Shown: piece after piece, positions 43,508 to 52,417 of the stretch
How positions within the stretch are numbered: the stretch's first letter is position 1
Layout of the letters: each line of letters opens with the position of its first letter
Source: Myxococcales bacterium
Lineage (GTDB): Bacteria; Myxococcota; Myxococcia; Myxococcales; Myxococcaceae
Reading direction: 5' to 3'
DNA: 64,000 nt
Assembly (NCBI GenBank): GCA_030681895.1
Contig: JAUXRI010000300.1
Span: 1 to 64,000 of the forward strand
Notes under the pieces: generated by a model
The model's database searches: none
The model's input: the letters and a program-made list of their open reading frames with translations, nothing else
What the model was told of the DNA's origin: nothing
Program-made: the position numbers and the translations under genes

Positions 43508-44479
43508 TCACGCCCTGGTGCGGAACGCGTCGGTCGCGGTGACGAGCTCGTGCAGAATTCCCGGCTCGTGCGCAGCGTGCCCGGCGTCGGCGACGATCTT
43601 CAGCGACGCCTCGGGCCACGCGCGGTGGAGCGCCCACGCCGACTCCATCGGGCACACGACGTCGTAGCGGCCCTGGACGATCACGCACGGGATGTCGCGC
43701 ATGCGATCGAGGTTGGCCTTCGCCAACAGCGCCTTGTCACCTTCCACCCAGCCGCCGTGCACGAAGTAGTGACACTCGATGCGGGCGAACGCGGTGGCGA
43801 ACTCGTCTTCACCGGTCTTCGACACGTACGCCTCGTTGGGCAGCAGGTAGCTCGTCTTGCCTTCCCACATGCTCCACGCCTTCGCGGCCTCGGTGCGCAC
43901 CTGCAAATCGGTCGAGGTGAGCCGCCGGTGGTACGCGTGGAGCAGATCGCCGCGCTCCGCCTCGGGGATGTGGTGCAGGTACGGCTCCCACGCGTCGGGG
44001 AAGAGGTGGCTCGCGCCATCCTGGTAGAACCAGTCGATCTCCCACTTCCGCAGCAGGAAGATGCCGCGCAGCACCAGCTCGGTCACGCGCTGCGGGTGCG
44101 TCTGCGCGTAGGCCAGCGCCAGCGTCGATCCCCATGAGCCGCCGAAGACCTGCCACTTCTCGATGGCGAGGTGCGTGCGCAGCTTCTCCATGTCGGCCAC
44201 GAGATCCCACGTGGTGTTGTGGTCGAGCGACGCGAACGGCGTCGACTTGCCGCAGCCGCGCTGATCGAAGAGCACGATGCGGTAGACGGAGGGATCGAAG
44301 AAGCGGCGCTGCTTCGGCTCGGTGCCTGCGCCGGGGCCGCCGTGCACGAAGACCACCGCCTTCCCTTTCGGGTTGCCCGACTCCTCGAAGTACAGATCGT
44401 GCCCGTCACCGACGGCGAGACGACCGACGCGGAACGGCTCGATGGGCGGGTAGTAGGTGCGGCGAACGGAGGCGTTCAT
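43508..44479 (-). CDS. pip: Prolyl iminopeptidase (S33 family)
   Basis: The 323-residue alpha/beta hydrolase matches proline iminopeptidases. The oxyanion region FVHGGPGAGTEPKQRRFFDP is followed by RIVLFDQRGCGKSTPF, and the nucleophile elbow GGSWGSTLAL holds the catalytic Ser. The downstream GRYDVVCPMESAW holds the catalytic Asp, and DAGHAAHEPG the catalytic His. The enzyme removes N-terminal proline from peptides. I chose the ATG at 44479, where the family sequence starts. Its start codon abuts an opposite-strand ATG of a probable truncated lipoprotein. Confidence 0.88.
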   Translation of the reverse strand: MNASVRRTYYPPIEPFRVGRLAVGDGHDLYFEESGNPKGKAVVFVHGGPGAGTEPKQRRFFDPSVYRIVLFDQRGCGKSTPFASLDHNTTWDLVADMEKLRTHLAIEKWQVFGGSWGSTLALAYAQTHPQRVTELVLRGIFLLRKWEIDWFYQDGASHLFPDAWEPYLHHIPEAERGDLLHAYHRRLTSTDLQVRTEAAKAWSMWEGKTSYLLPNEAYVSKTGEDEFATAFARIECHYFVHGGWVEGDKALLAKANLDRMRDIPCVIVQGRYDVVCPMESAWALHRAWPEASLKIVADAGHAAHEPGILHELVTATDAFRTRA

Positions 44480-44780
44480 GAGCGTGGCGCCTACCACGAA
44501 GCTCGCGGTGCTGGCGCTGTCAGCCGTGCTGGCGAGCTGCCGCGCGAAGACGAGCCTTCGTCGATTCTCCGGCGCGTACCGGAGGCCAGAAGTGCTGCCT
44601 CACGAAGGCGGTCAGCCCGTCACCAGCACTCGAGGTACACGGCCGAGCTGCCGCAGGCCGTCACGATGGAACAGCTCGAGTTGCCGATGCACGAGCCCGC
44701 CCATTGCAGCCCGCTGCCGCAGAGCCAATCGCCAGTCGTGCCAGTGGTCGCGAGGCCATGAAAGCCGAAGGCCATCTTGA
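44478..44780 (+). pseudogene. Probable truncated lipoprotein gene
   Basis: The frame begins MSVAPTTKLAVLALSAVLASC, a good lipoprotein signal with lipobox. After residue about 47 the sequence becomes Arg/Ser-rich and runs antisense through the 3' end of the gene at 44620-45393, which suggests it is no longer a real protein there. Its ATG overlaps the ATG of the divergent pip gene, leaving little room for a promoter. The alternative is that the lipobox is a chance match. Confidence 0.3.
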
Positions 44781-45393
44781 TGACGGTGCCTGAGGGGCAG
44801 GTGCCTGCGCAGTTGGCCGTCGTGCAGTTGTTCGTCACGATGACGCTCGGGCTGCGCCGGCCGCCCGCGACGAAACCACGCGTGTCGATGCGGCCAACCT
44901 CGGTCGAGGTGCCCGCTCCGAAGACCGTGCCCGCCGTGCCTGAGAAGTAGTTGAGATACGTCGCGCCGGCCGGCGTGTTGGTGTCGATGTGAAAGTTGCC
45001 CGCTGAGTTGTTGCCAGAGAGGCACTGGTTCGAGCCGCACGGCGAGAAGTTGGCGCGCGTGCCGCTCAAGGTACCGGTCGCCGAGACCGAGCTCGTGGTG
45101 ATGCCAGCCGAGGTGGGCAGGCCGACCTTCGCCACCAGCCACTCGCGCAGCTGCGAGAAGTTGTGGTTCACCTGCGCGGCTTCCGCCGGCACATCGGGCG
45201 CGAAGCAGAACGGGAGCCCGTTGGGGCAGGTGCCGTCGGCCGCCAACGCCGTCCCGGTCGCGACGACGATCGCCGCCGCGACGATCCACTTCCGCTTGAC
45301 CCTGCGCGACGCCTTCTCAGCCTCGAGCCGCGCGACACGCTCACGCAGCGTCTTCAGTTGGGACGTCAGTTCAGCCGGGTCGAAGGATTCCAT
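44620..45393 (-). CDS. Membrane-anchored hypothetical protein with coiled coil and beta-rich domain
   Basis: The 257-residue protein opens with a coiled-coil-like stretch (ELTSQLKTLRERVARLEAEK). A membrane helix follows (WIVAAAIVVATGTALA), then a Cys- and Gly/Thr-rich domain with a regular beta pattern (NFHIDTNTPAGATYLNYFSGTAGTVFG; GDWLCGSGLQWAGSC). The second part resembles the repeated beta structure of tail-fibre-like or collar-like proteins, but I cannot assign a family. The N-terminus should be cytoplasmic and the Cys-rich part outside. It stands alone between pip and the EF-hand-like gene. Confidence 0.55.
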   Translation of the reverse strand: MESFDPAELTSQLKTLRERVARLEAEKASRRVKRKWIVAAAIVVATGTALAADGTCPNGLPFCFAPDVPAEAAQVNHNFSQLREWLVAKVGLPTSAGITTSSVSATGTLSGTRANFSPCGSNQCLSGNNSAGNFHIDTNTPAGATYLNYFSGTAGTVFGAGTSTEVGRIDTRGFVAGGRRSPSVIVTNNCTTANCAGTCPSGTVIKMAFGFHGLATTGTTGDWLCGSGLQWAGSCIGNSSCSIVTACGSSAVYLECW

Positions 45394-45437
45394 TGGGGGT
45401 GCCCTAACCCAATGGGCCCTCGGAGCACCAGCGCGCC

Positions 45438-46151
45438 TCAGAGCACTGAGAGATCGCCGTCGTGGATGCTGACGATCGGCTTCGCGCTGCCCGTCTTGAA
45501 GATGGCGCCGTAGGTGTTGTCGCCCGCGCCGTAGTCGACGGCCGTGTACGTCTCGCCGGTCTTCTTGTCCTTCACCTGGCGCACGACGAACTCGCCCTGG
45601 TCGACGGCGGCGAACGCGTCAGCGAGCGTCTTCACGTCGGTGTACGAGGACTGGTGGCACGCGGCGATGAGCTGCTTCTTGAGGAGCGCATCGACCTGGC
45701 CCGCGGTCGTGACGTCGACGCGGCTGGTGGTGGTGACCTGGTCGAGGAAGTCGCCAAAGGTGCCGGCCGACAGCGGGTTCGAGTTCGCGGCGGCGGTCTT
45801 GAGTTCCTTCGCGAGCGTGACGGCGAGCTTGCCGGTCAGGCTCATCTTCTTCACCTCGGTCGCCGAGAGGCCGTTGTTGTCGAGGTCGTACTTCGCGATC
45901 ATCGTCGTCTTCGCGTACTTCACCGCGCGGTCGACGTCCTTCGAGGTCACCTGCGCGCCCGACTTGAAGTCGCGGTGATCGATGAACTTGAAGAAGATGT
46001 CGGTGAGCTTCTTCTCGGTGCCGGTGAGGCCCTTGAGCGCGGCGGTCATCTCGGCGCGGCTGACGCGACCATCGGCGCCGCCAGCGTCCTTGATGCGGTT
46101 GGCGGCCATCTCGAGGGCGCGGTTGACGTCGGTCTTGGCGATGCGTGACAT
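45438..46151 (-). CDS. EF-hand-like hypothetical protein
   Basis: The ATG at 46151 has GGAG upstream. The 237-residue protein has two calcium-loop-like segments: DAGGADGRVSRAEM near residue 22 and YDLDNNGLSATEV near residue 90. The second is close to the canonical DxDxNG pattern and the first is imperfect. The C-terminal half (QVDALLKKQLIAACHQSSYTDVKTL through NTYGAIFKTGSAKPIVSIHDG) is not recognised. There is no signal peptide. Calcium binding is an inference from the loops. Confidence 0.55.
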   Translation of the reverse strand: MSRIAKTDVNRALEMAANRIKDAGGADGRVSRAEMTAALKGLTGTEKKLTDIFFKFIDHRDFKSGAQVTSKDVDRAVKYAKTTMIAKYDLDNNGLSATEVKKMSLTGKLAVTLAKELKTAAANSNPLSAGTFGDFLDQVTTTSRVDVTTAGQVDALLKKQLIAACHQSSYTDVKTLADAFAAVDQGEFVVRQVKDKKTGETYTAVDYGAGDNTYGAIFKTGSAKPIVSIHDGDLSVL

Positions 46152-46220
46152 GGAGACTCCAGGTTGATGGAAGGCGTGGACTGTTTGCGAAACGGGTGAT
46201 GACAGCAAGTCACGTCGAGG

Positions 46221-48308
46221 TCACTTCACGTCGCTGCCCGGCGGCACATCACCCGGGTTGATCAGAGAGAGCGTCTTGCCGCTGCCCGACGCGAGCACCA
46301 TGCCTCGCGACTCGATGCCCTTGAGGGCGCGCGGCTTCAGGTTGGTGACGACGACGACGTTCCGGCCAACGAGTGACTCGGGCGCGAAGGCTTCCGCGAT
46401 GCCGGAGACGATGGTTCGCGGCGCGGCTTCTCCGAGATCGACCGTCAGCTTGAGCAGCTTGTCGGCCTTCTCGACCTTCTCCGCCGCGAGCACCTTGCCG
46501 GCCTTCATCGCGACCTTCGTGAAGTCGCCGAACTCGATCTCGGGCGCAGGGCCGGTCGGTGCGGCTGGCTCCTTCTTCTTCTCGGGCGCCTTCGGCGGCG
46601 CGACCGGTTTCGGAGCCGCATCCTCGGCGGCCTGCTCCTTCGCCCACGCGTCCTTCAGCGCCACGGTGCGGTTGAACACCATCGCGCCCGGCTTCGAGTC
46701 CGCGTCGACGCAGAAGTAGCCGAGCCGCTCGAACTGGAAGCGTGCGCCCACCTTCTCGTTCGCGAGCGACGGCTCGAGCTTCGCCTTCATCACCTCGAGC
46801 GACTTCGGGTTGAGGTCCTTCAAGAACGGGAACTCGAGGCCCGGCGTGTCCTTGTGCGCCTCACCTGGGGCCTCGGCCGAGAAGAGGCGATCGAACAAGC
46901 GCACCTCAGCGTCGATCGCATGCGCGGCGCTGACCCAGTGAATCGTGCCCTTCACCTTGCGGCCGTCGGTCGCGTTGCCGCCCTTCGTGGAGGGATCGTA
47001 CGTGCAGCGCAGCTCGGTGATCGCGCCGTCCGGCCCCTTCACCACCGACTCACACTTGATGAAGTACGCACCGCGCAGCCGCACTTCACGGCCCGGCGCG
47101 AGGCGGAAGAACTTCTTCGGCGGGTCCTCCATGAAGTCGTCCTGCTCGATGAAGAGTTCGCCCGAGAACGGCACCGTGCGAACGCCGGCCTTCTCGTCTT
47201 CGGGGTTGTTCTGCACCTCGACGTGCTCGACCTGCCCTGCGGGCCAGTTCGTCACCACGACCTTCAACGGGCTCACCACGGCCATGCGGCGCGGCGCGGT
47301 CGCGTTGAGGTGATCACGCACGGCGTTCTCGAGCTTCAAGATGTCGATGACCGTGTCGTTCTTGGTGACGCCGATGTCTTCGCAGAACGTGCGCAGCGCC
47401 TCGCTGGTGTAGCCGCGGCGACGCATGCCCGCGATCGTCGGCATGCGAGGGTCATCCCACCCCCAAACGTGCTTCTCGTTCACCAGCCGGAGCAGGTTTC
47501 GCTTGCTCAGCACCGCGTACGTCAGGCGCAGCTTCGCGAACTCGATCTGCTGCGGGTGATGAATGCCCAGCTCGTTGAGGAACCAGTCGTACAGCGGCCG
47601 GTGGTTCTCGAACTCGAGCGTGCAGATGGAATGCGTGATGCCCTCGAGCGAGTCCTCGAGGCCGTGCGCCCAGTCATACGACGGGTAGATGCACCACGCG
47701 TCGCCTTGCCGGTGATGGTGCTCCTTCACGATGCGGTACATCACCGGGTCGCGCAGGTTGATGTTGCCCGACGACATGTCGATCTTCGCGCGCAGTGTGT
47801 GGGAGCCCGGCGCGAACTCGCCGCTCTTCATGCGACGGAACAGGTCGAGGTTCTCGTCGGAGGAGCGCTCACGGAACGGGCTGTTCTTGCCGGGCTCGGT
47901 CAACGTGCCGCGGTACTCGCGCATCTGCTCGGCGTTGAGATCGCAGACATACGCCTTGCCCTTCTTCACCAGGGCCTCGGCCCACTCGTACATCTTCCCG
48001 AAGTAGTCCGACGCGTAGAAGAGCCGGTCTTCGAAGTCGCCGCCGAGCCACTTCACGTCGTCGATGATGCTGTCGACGTACTCCTGCTCCTCCTTCGCCG
48101 GGTTGGTGTCGTCGAAGCGCAGGTTGAACTTGCCGCCGTAGCGCCTGGCGAGGCTCGAGTTCAGCACGATGGCCTTCGCGTGGCCGACGTGCAGGTACCC
48201 GTTGGGCTCGGGAGGGAAGCGCGTCTGCACGCGGCCACCCCACTTGTTGGAGGCCTTGTCGGCCTCGACGATCTCTTCGATGAAATGGAGCGAACGCGGC
48301 TCACTCAT
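46221..48308 (-). CDS. glnS: Glutaminyl-tRNA synthetase with C-terminal tRNA-binding domain
   Basis: The 695-residue enzyme starts with a class I synthetase core: [21 protein letters not shown] contains the HIGH motif (HVGH), [19 protein letters not shown] follows, and the KMSKS equivalent is in AVLSKRNL. It charges glutamine on tRNA-Gln. After about residue 560 an Ala/Pro/Lys linker leads to a domain of about 110 residues ([38 protein letters not shown]) matching the EMAPII/Trbp111-type tRNA-binding module usually seen on MetRS. E. coli GlnRS has no such module. Confidence 0.9.
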   Translation of the reverse strand: MSEPRSLHFIEEIVEADKASNKWGGRVQTRFPPEPNGYLHVGHAKAIVLNSSLARRYGGKFNLRFDDTNPAKEEQEYVDSIIDDVKWLGGDFEDRLFYASDYFGKMYEWAEALVKKGKAYVCDLNAEQMREYRGTLTEPGKNSPFRERSSDENLDLFRRMKSGEFAPGSHTLRAKIDMSSGNINLRDPVMYRIVKEHHHRQGDAWCIYPSYDWAHGLEDSLEGITHSICTLEFENHRPLYDWFLNELGIHHPQQIEFAKLRLTYAVLSKRNLLRLVNEKHVWGWDDPRMPTIAGMRRRGYTSEALRTFCEDIGVTKNDTVIDILKLENAVRDHLNATAPRRMAVVSPLKVVVTNWPAGQVEHVEVQNNPEDEKAGVRTVPFSGELFIEQDDFMEDPPKKFFRLAPGREVRLRGAYFIKCESVVKGPDGAITELRCTYDPSTKGGNATDGRKVKGTIHWVSAAHAIDAEVRLFDRLFSAEAPGEAHKDTPGLEFPFLKDLNPKSLEVMKAKLEPSLANEKVGARFQFERLGYFCVDADSKPGAMVFNRTVALKDAWAKEQAAEDAAPKPVAPPKAPEKKKEPAAPTGPAPEIEFGDFTKVAMKAGKVLAAEKVEKADKLLKLTVDLGEAAPRTIVSGIAEAFAPESLVGRNVVVVTNLKPRALKGIESRGMVLASGSGKTLSLINPGDVPPGSDVK

Positions 48309-48436
48309 GGTTCGGGCACCCTACCCACGGAGCGCACCTGCACGAACGATTTTCCCGTGGCATTTGCGAAAGACGCGGCCCAACGCGCGCGGCTGACCGT
48401 GGCTGGAGCCTCGATTCCGTGCGAAGCCGCCGAGGC

Positions 48437-49546
48437 ATGAAGAATCTGATTGCGTCCGATTCGCTGGCTCGATTGGTGGGGCTCCTGATGCTGGTCTCGC
48501 TGCCCGCGGCTGCCCAGCCAACCTTCGACGAGGCGACGGCAGCCCGCTTCGCGAAGCTCGCGCTCGACTGCGTTCACAAGGAGTACCCGAACAAGCTCTC
48601 GCACGTGCTGAACGGCCCGGCCGACGCGAAGGTGCCGTCGAAGCTCACGCCGGCGTTCTACGGATGCTTCGACTGGCACTCCTCGGTGCACGGGCACTGG
48701 TTGCTCGCGCGGCTGGCGCGGACGTTCCCGAAGGCACCGTTCACGGCTACGGCGATGAAGGCGCTCGAGAAGAGCCTGTCGACGAAGAACCTCGCGGCCG
48801 AGCTCGCGTACTTCGAGACGGCGGGACGCGTGAGCTTCGAGCGGCCGTATGGGCTGGCGTGGTTGCTCCAGCTCGCGGCTGAGCTGCGGGAGTGGAAGTC
48901 ACCGGAGGCGCAGCGCTGGTCGAAGAGCCTCGCGCCGCTCGAGACGGCTGCGGCCAATCGATTGAAGGCGTGGCTCCCGAAGCTGTCGCGGCCGATTCGT
49001 GTCGGAGAACACGATCAGACGGCGTTTGCGTTTGGGCTGATGCTCGATTGGGCGCGCGTGGCGAACGACACGGCCATGAGCGAGCTGCTGACCCAGCGCA
49101 TCGACACGTATTACTCCTCGGACACGGCGTGCCCGCTCTCGTACGAGCCAGGCGGTCAGGACTTCTTGTCGCCGTGTCTCGCCGAGGCGGACTTGATGCG
49201 GCGCGTGAAGTCGAAGGACGCGTTCGCGACGTGGCTGCGTGGGTTCTTGCCGACGATTCCTGAGAAGGCCGGGCCATGGCTGGCTCCGGAGCTCGTCACC
49301 GATCGATCCGATCCCAAGCTCGCGCACCTCGATGGGTTGAACCTGAGCCGCGCGTGGATGCTCGAGGGCATCGTGAGCGCGTTGCCTGAGAAGGACCCGC
49401 GACGGCCCACGCTCGAGGCGGCGGCTACTGCGCATCGAGAGGCTGGGCTCGCGTCGGTCACCGGCGAGCACTACGAGGGAGGCCACTGGCTCGGCAGCTT
49501 CGCGACGTACCTGGTGAGCCGACGCGGCATTTCCTCCGCGCCTTGA
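48437..49546 (+). CDS. DUF2891 family protein
   Basis: The ATG at 48437 gives a signal peptide (LVGLLMLVSLPAAAQP) and 369 residues, so the product is secreted. The mature part matches the DUF2891 layout: FYGCFDWHSSVHGHWLLARLARTFP, RPYGLAWLLQLAAELREW, HDQTAFAFGLMLDWAR, then SPCLAEADLMRRV and LDGLNLSRAWMLEG with TGEHYEGGHWLGSFATYL near the end. This is an alpha-helical barrel-like family, possibly glycan-related, of unknown function. A decayed copy of its 3' end lies after the next gene (50124-50235). Confidence 0.8.
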   Translation: MKNLIASDSLARLVGLLMLVSLPAAAQPTFDEATAARFAKLALDCVHKEYPNKLSHVLNGPADAKVPSKLTPAFYGCFDWHSSVHGHWLLARLARTFPKAPFTATAMKALEKSLSTKNLAAELAYFETAGRVSFERPYGLAWLLQLAAELREWKSPEAQRWSKSLAPLETAAANRLKAWLPKLSRPIRVGEHDQTAFAFGLMLDWARVANDTAMSELLTQRIDTYYSSDTACPLSYEPGGQDFLSPCLAEADLMRRVKSKDAFATWLRGFLPTIPEKAGPWLAPELVTDRSDPKLAHLDGLNLSRAWMLEGIVSALPEKDPRRPTLEAAATAHREAGLASVTGEHYEGGHWLGSFATYLVSRRGISSAP

Positions 49547-49557
49547 ATGGAGCAACC

Positions 49558-50127
49558 GTGGCGGAACCGAAGAAATCCCGGAAGCTGAGAGCCTTCATTC
49601 ACGTCTCGCTCGACGGCTACTTCGTCGACGCACACGGCGACATGCGCTGGGCACATCGACACGACGCCGAGTGGAACACCTTCGTGGCCGAGAACTCGCG
49701 CGGTGGTGGCGCACTCGTCTTCGGCCGAGTCACGTGGGAGCAGATGGCCAGCTACTGGCCGACGCCGGCCGCGCGCGCCGCCAACCCCGTCGTCGCTGCA
49801 CGCATGACGCAGATGCCGAAGTACGTCTTCTCGACGACGCTGAAGAAGCCGACGTGGAAGAACACGACGGTGCTGAAAGGCCCGCTGGCGCAGGCCATGA
49901 AGAAGCTCAAGCGCACGGCCGGGCCCGACCTGGTGACCCTCGGAAGCGGCTCGATCGTCGGTCAGTTGCTCGCCGAGGGACTCATCGACGAACTCCAGGT
50001 GGTGGTGAACCCGATCGTGCTGGGCGCAGGCCGGACGCCGTTCGAGGGGAGCGGCACCGCAGAGCTCACGCTGAAGAGCAGTCGAGCGTTTTCGAACGGA
50101 AACGTGGTGCTGACCTACGTGCCCTGA
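49558..50127 (+). CDS. RibD C-terminal / dihydrofolate reductase-like protein
   Basis: The 189-residue protein matches the RibD_C/DHFR family: KLRAFIHVSLDGYFVDAHGDMRW at the start, ALVFGRVTWEQMASYWP, KYVFSTTLKKPTWKNTTVL, GPDLVTLGSGSIVGQLLAEGLIDELQVVVNPIVLGAGRTPF and a final strand NVVLTYVP. Such stand-alone proteins are NADPH-dependent reductases of unknown substrate. I chose the GTG at 49558 because GGAG is 5 bp upstream. The stop codon sits on the edge of a DUF2891 gene remnant, suggesting a rearrangement placed this gene here. Confidence 0.8.
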   Translation: MAEPKKSRKLRAFIHVSLDGYFVDAHGDMRWAHRHDAEWNTFVAENSRGGGALVFGRVTWEQMASYWPTPAARAANPVVAARMTQMPKYVFSTTLKKPTWKNTTVLKGPLAQAMKKLKRTAGPDLVTLGSGSIVGQLLAEGLIDELQVVVNPIVLGAGRTPFEGSGTAELTLKSSRAFSNGNVVLTYVP

Positions 50128-50235
50128 GCCGCGTGTGGATGCTCGAGCCAACCGCCGGTGCGCAGCGCGAGGCGGTGCTCGCGTCGGTGACCGGCGAACA
50201 CGACACCATCGCGGCCTCACGGTCTGGGTCTCGTC
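50124..50235 (+). pseudogene. Remnant of the 3' end of a DUF2891 gene
   Basis: The CTGAGCCGCG..TGGATGCTCGAG block at 50124-50147 matches 49343-49366 in 23 of 24 bases. The next block at about 50160-50202 matches 49430-49471 strongly. Translated, it reads SRVWMLEPTAGAQREAVLASVTGEH, against SRAWMLEG...REAGLASVTGEH in the intact gene. About 60 bp between the blocks are missing and no start or full frame remains. Confidence 0.7.
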
Positions 50236-50959
50236 AGCCGCCGAAGGTCACGTCGCCACCAGCAGCGGCGCCGAGGAGGCACGCCGCGCCGAGGTCGGCT
50301 TTCACGTGAACCGCGCGCGCCTTCGAGTCGACCTGCACCGAGCCGTCAGCCTTTACGCCAAACCCGGCCCAGCCCTCGCCACGCACGCCGAACGCTCGCA
50401 GCCCCGCTCCGTCGGTGAGAGCCTGGCGGTATTCGCCACCCGCGCGAGCACCGATGAACGCTTCTGCGCCGATGGCCACGCCCGTGGTTCGCGCTGACAG
50501 CTCGAGGCGCTCGGCGACACCCGCGAAGACGTGGCCAGCGACGTGCGCGCCACGGCCAAGACCCAGCCCAAGCTCGGCGCTCACGCCTGCTCCGGCCGTC
50601 TGCAGCGCCGCGAAGCCCTTCCGCGATGCCGAGCCCTCGGCGCCCAACTGCGCGGCCAATTTCACCTTCAACGCCGCGTCGCCCGCGAGGGTCGACAGCG
50701 GGGAACGCGCTTCGACGCCGGCAGACGCGCCCGCCTTGAGGTGGCCGGCCGTGGCGACGATGCCTGCACGAGCGCCCGCGACGACGCTGCTTCCACCCGT
50801 GGAGCTGCCGACTTCGCGCTGGAAGGGACCGGGACGCGCAGGCTCGAAGTGATCGGCACGCGGCTTCGGGGCGGCGACCGGCTGCTTCGACGGAGGAGCG
50901 GTTGGCGCGGTCGTCCTGGCAGTGGTGATGGCGCGGTTGACGAGGTCATTGATTCGCAT
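50234..50959 (-). CDS. Gly/Ala-rich hypothetical protein
   Basis: From the ATG at 50959 the product has 241 residues; starts at 50995 or 51001 are also possible. A short N-terminal helix (RINDLVNRAITTA) and a Pro/Lys linker lead to a Gly/Ala-rich, regularly alternating region (GAGVSAELGLGLGRGAHVAGHVFAGV through GVRGEGWAGFGVKADGSVQV). This looks like stacked beta-strands, as in some surface or toxin scaffold regions. There is no signal peptide and no recognised family. It lies 66 bp downstream of the LRR gene on the same strand. Confidence 0.5.
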   Translation of the reverse strand: MRINDLVNRAITTARTTAPTAPPSKQPVAAPKPRADHFEPARPGPFQREVGSSTGGSSVVAGARAGIVATAGHLKAGASAGVEARSPLSTLAGDAALKVKLAAQLGAEGSASRKGFAALQTAGAGVSAELGLGLGRGAHVAGHVFAGVAERLELSARTTGVAIGAEAFIGARAGGEYRQALTDGAGLRAFGVRGEGWAGFGVKADGSVQVDSKARAVHVKADLGAACLLGAAAGGDVTFGG

Positions 50960-51025
50960 GGAGAGAAGACGACCGAGCCGGTGCTCCGTGGGCATAGTCA
51001 TTCAGTCGACCCGTGCCCGAGGCCG

Positions 51026-52417
51026 TCAGACCCTCGACGCGACGAGTTCCTTGAACCGGGCCCCGATCGGATTTCCATCGAGCACCAGCCGCGCGCGCTT
51101 CAGGGTCTTCGCCGACAACAAGGCCTCGGCGCCGGTCTGGTTGATGCGGTTCGACGCCAGCCACAACGACTCGAGGGTCGCCAGGTGCGAGGTGCGCGCG
51201 AGCAGAATCGCGCCGTCATTTCCGATGCGATTGGACGACAGCGACAGACGCGTGAGGCGCTTGAACCGAACGCGCGCGAGCAGCTCGGCGCCGTCGGGGC
51301 CCAGCTCGTTGTCCGACAGCGAGAGCCGCGCGAGCCCGGCGAACCAGCGCGCCTTCGTGAGCGCTTCGACGCCCGTCGAGGTGAGCGTATCGGACGTGAG
51401 CGAGAACTCCGTCAACGCAGGGAAGGCGTCGCTCCCGGCCAGTTGTGCCGCACCGTCGTCTCCGAGCACCTGCCCCGTGAAGCCGAGTGACGTGAGGCCC
51501 CGGAGCTTGCGGGTCGACGCCAGGCTCGTCAGGCCTTCCCGACCGAGCGGCACGAGCGCGCCTCGCGTGGAGCGAAAGTCGAGCGAACGAACCGTCGCCA
51601 GCCACGGCCACGACAACACACGCGCCACATCCACTCTCCGGCGACTGGCGAAGACGAGCGCACGGACCGGCTCGTTCGCGAGCGTCGCCTGCGCCGCATC
51701 CAGGGAGTCGACATCGAGCACCGTCACCGCATCGAGGAAGCCGCGCGCAAACGAGGCCGTGACAGCGTCGGCGGCGAGCGGGCCCAGCCACGTCGCTCCG
51801 TGCGAAGACAACAGGCTCACCTGCCGGGCTTCGAGCTCGAGCCGACGGCCGTCATCAAGATCGGGTCGCGTGAGTTCGCACTGCACCGCGATGAACTCTC
51901 CGCGCGGGTCGCCCTGCTCCATCAACCAATCGGCGTAGACCTGCCGGGGCCGGTCGTCGTCCGGAGCCTTGCGAATCGCGTCGAGCAACGAGGTGGCGCT
52001 CGGTGCCTCATGCTCGAAGGCGATGCGCCGTCGATCGGCCGCGCGTCGGTTCGCCCACTGCTCGCACCGCACCGCGTTCGCCATCGGCGTCCACGCATCC
52101 CACCCGCGCAAGTCGCCGAACGCGCGATCAGGAGACACGAGCCCCGTCCTCGCGGTGCCCAGCCCGACGACGACTCCGGTGTCCGTCGCGACGCAGAGAC
52201 ACAAAGACGTGTGCTGCCGGCCGTCCTCCACGTCGCCGCCGTGCACGACGACGTATGGAAGGCGATCGCGCCGAAGCGATTCCGCGGCGGCCTTCACCTG
52301 CGTGGCGCTCAAGGTACGAGCCGTGCGTCGCCCGTTCACTTCACGGAGCCGCGCGTCGAGCCACGCCTCGTCTTCCTTCGTCCACACGCAGCCCCTGCCC
52401 TCGCTCAACAGACTCAC
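51026..52417 (-). CDS. TIGR02996 and leucine-rich-repeat protein
   Basis: The 463-residue protein has an N-terminal unassigned region (about 1-145) and then the TIGR02996 repeat-companion motif (LLDAIRKAPDDDRPRQVYADWLMEQGDPRGEFIAVQ). Degenerate leucine-rich repeats follow in the C-terminal half (LSDNELGPDGAELLARV, LSSNRIGNDGAILLARTSHLATLESLWLASNRINQTG). TIGR02996 typically marks large repeat proteins in Myxococcota and Planctomycetes. The GTG start overlaps the stop of the upstream kinase gene, so it is coexpressed with that kinase and may bind its substrates or regulators. Confidence 0.75.
   Translation of the reverse strand: MSLLSEGRGCVWTKEDEAWLDARLREVNGRRTARTLSATQVKAAAESLRRDRLPYVVVHGGDVEDGRQHTSLCLCVATDTGVVVGLGTARTGLVSPDRAFGDLRGWDAWTPMANAVRCEQWANRRAADRRRIAFEHEAPSATSLLDAIRKAPDDDRPRQVYADWLMEQGDPRGEFIAVQCELTRPDLDDGRRLELEARQVSLLSSHGATWLGPLAADAVTASFARGFLDAVTVLDVDSLDAAQATLANEPVRALVFASRRRVDVARVLSWPWLATVRSLDFRSTRGALVPLGREGLTSLASTRKLRGLTSLGFTGQVLGDDGAAQLAGSDAFPALTEFSLTSDTLTSTGVEALTKARWFAGLARLSLSDNELGPDGAELLARVRFKRLTRLSLSSNRIGNDGAILLARTSHLATLESLWLASNRINQTGAEALLSAKTLKRARLVLDGNPIGARFKELVASRV

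Noticed and set aside
46854-48440. Long plus-strand frame opposite glnS
   Set aside because: Shadow of the clear GlnRS gene, with no motif or ribosome site.
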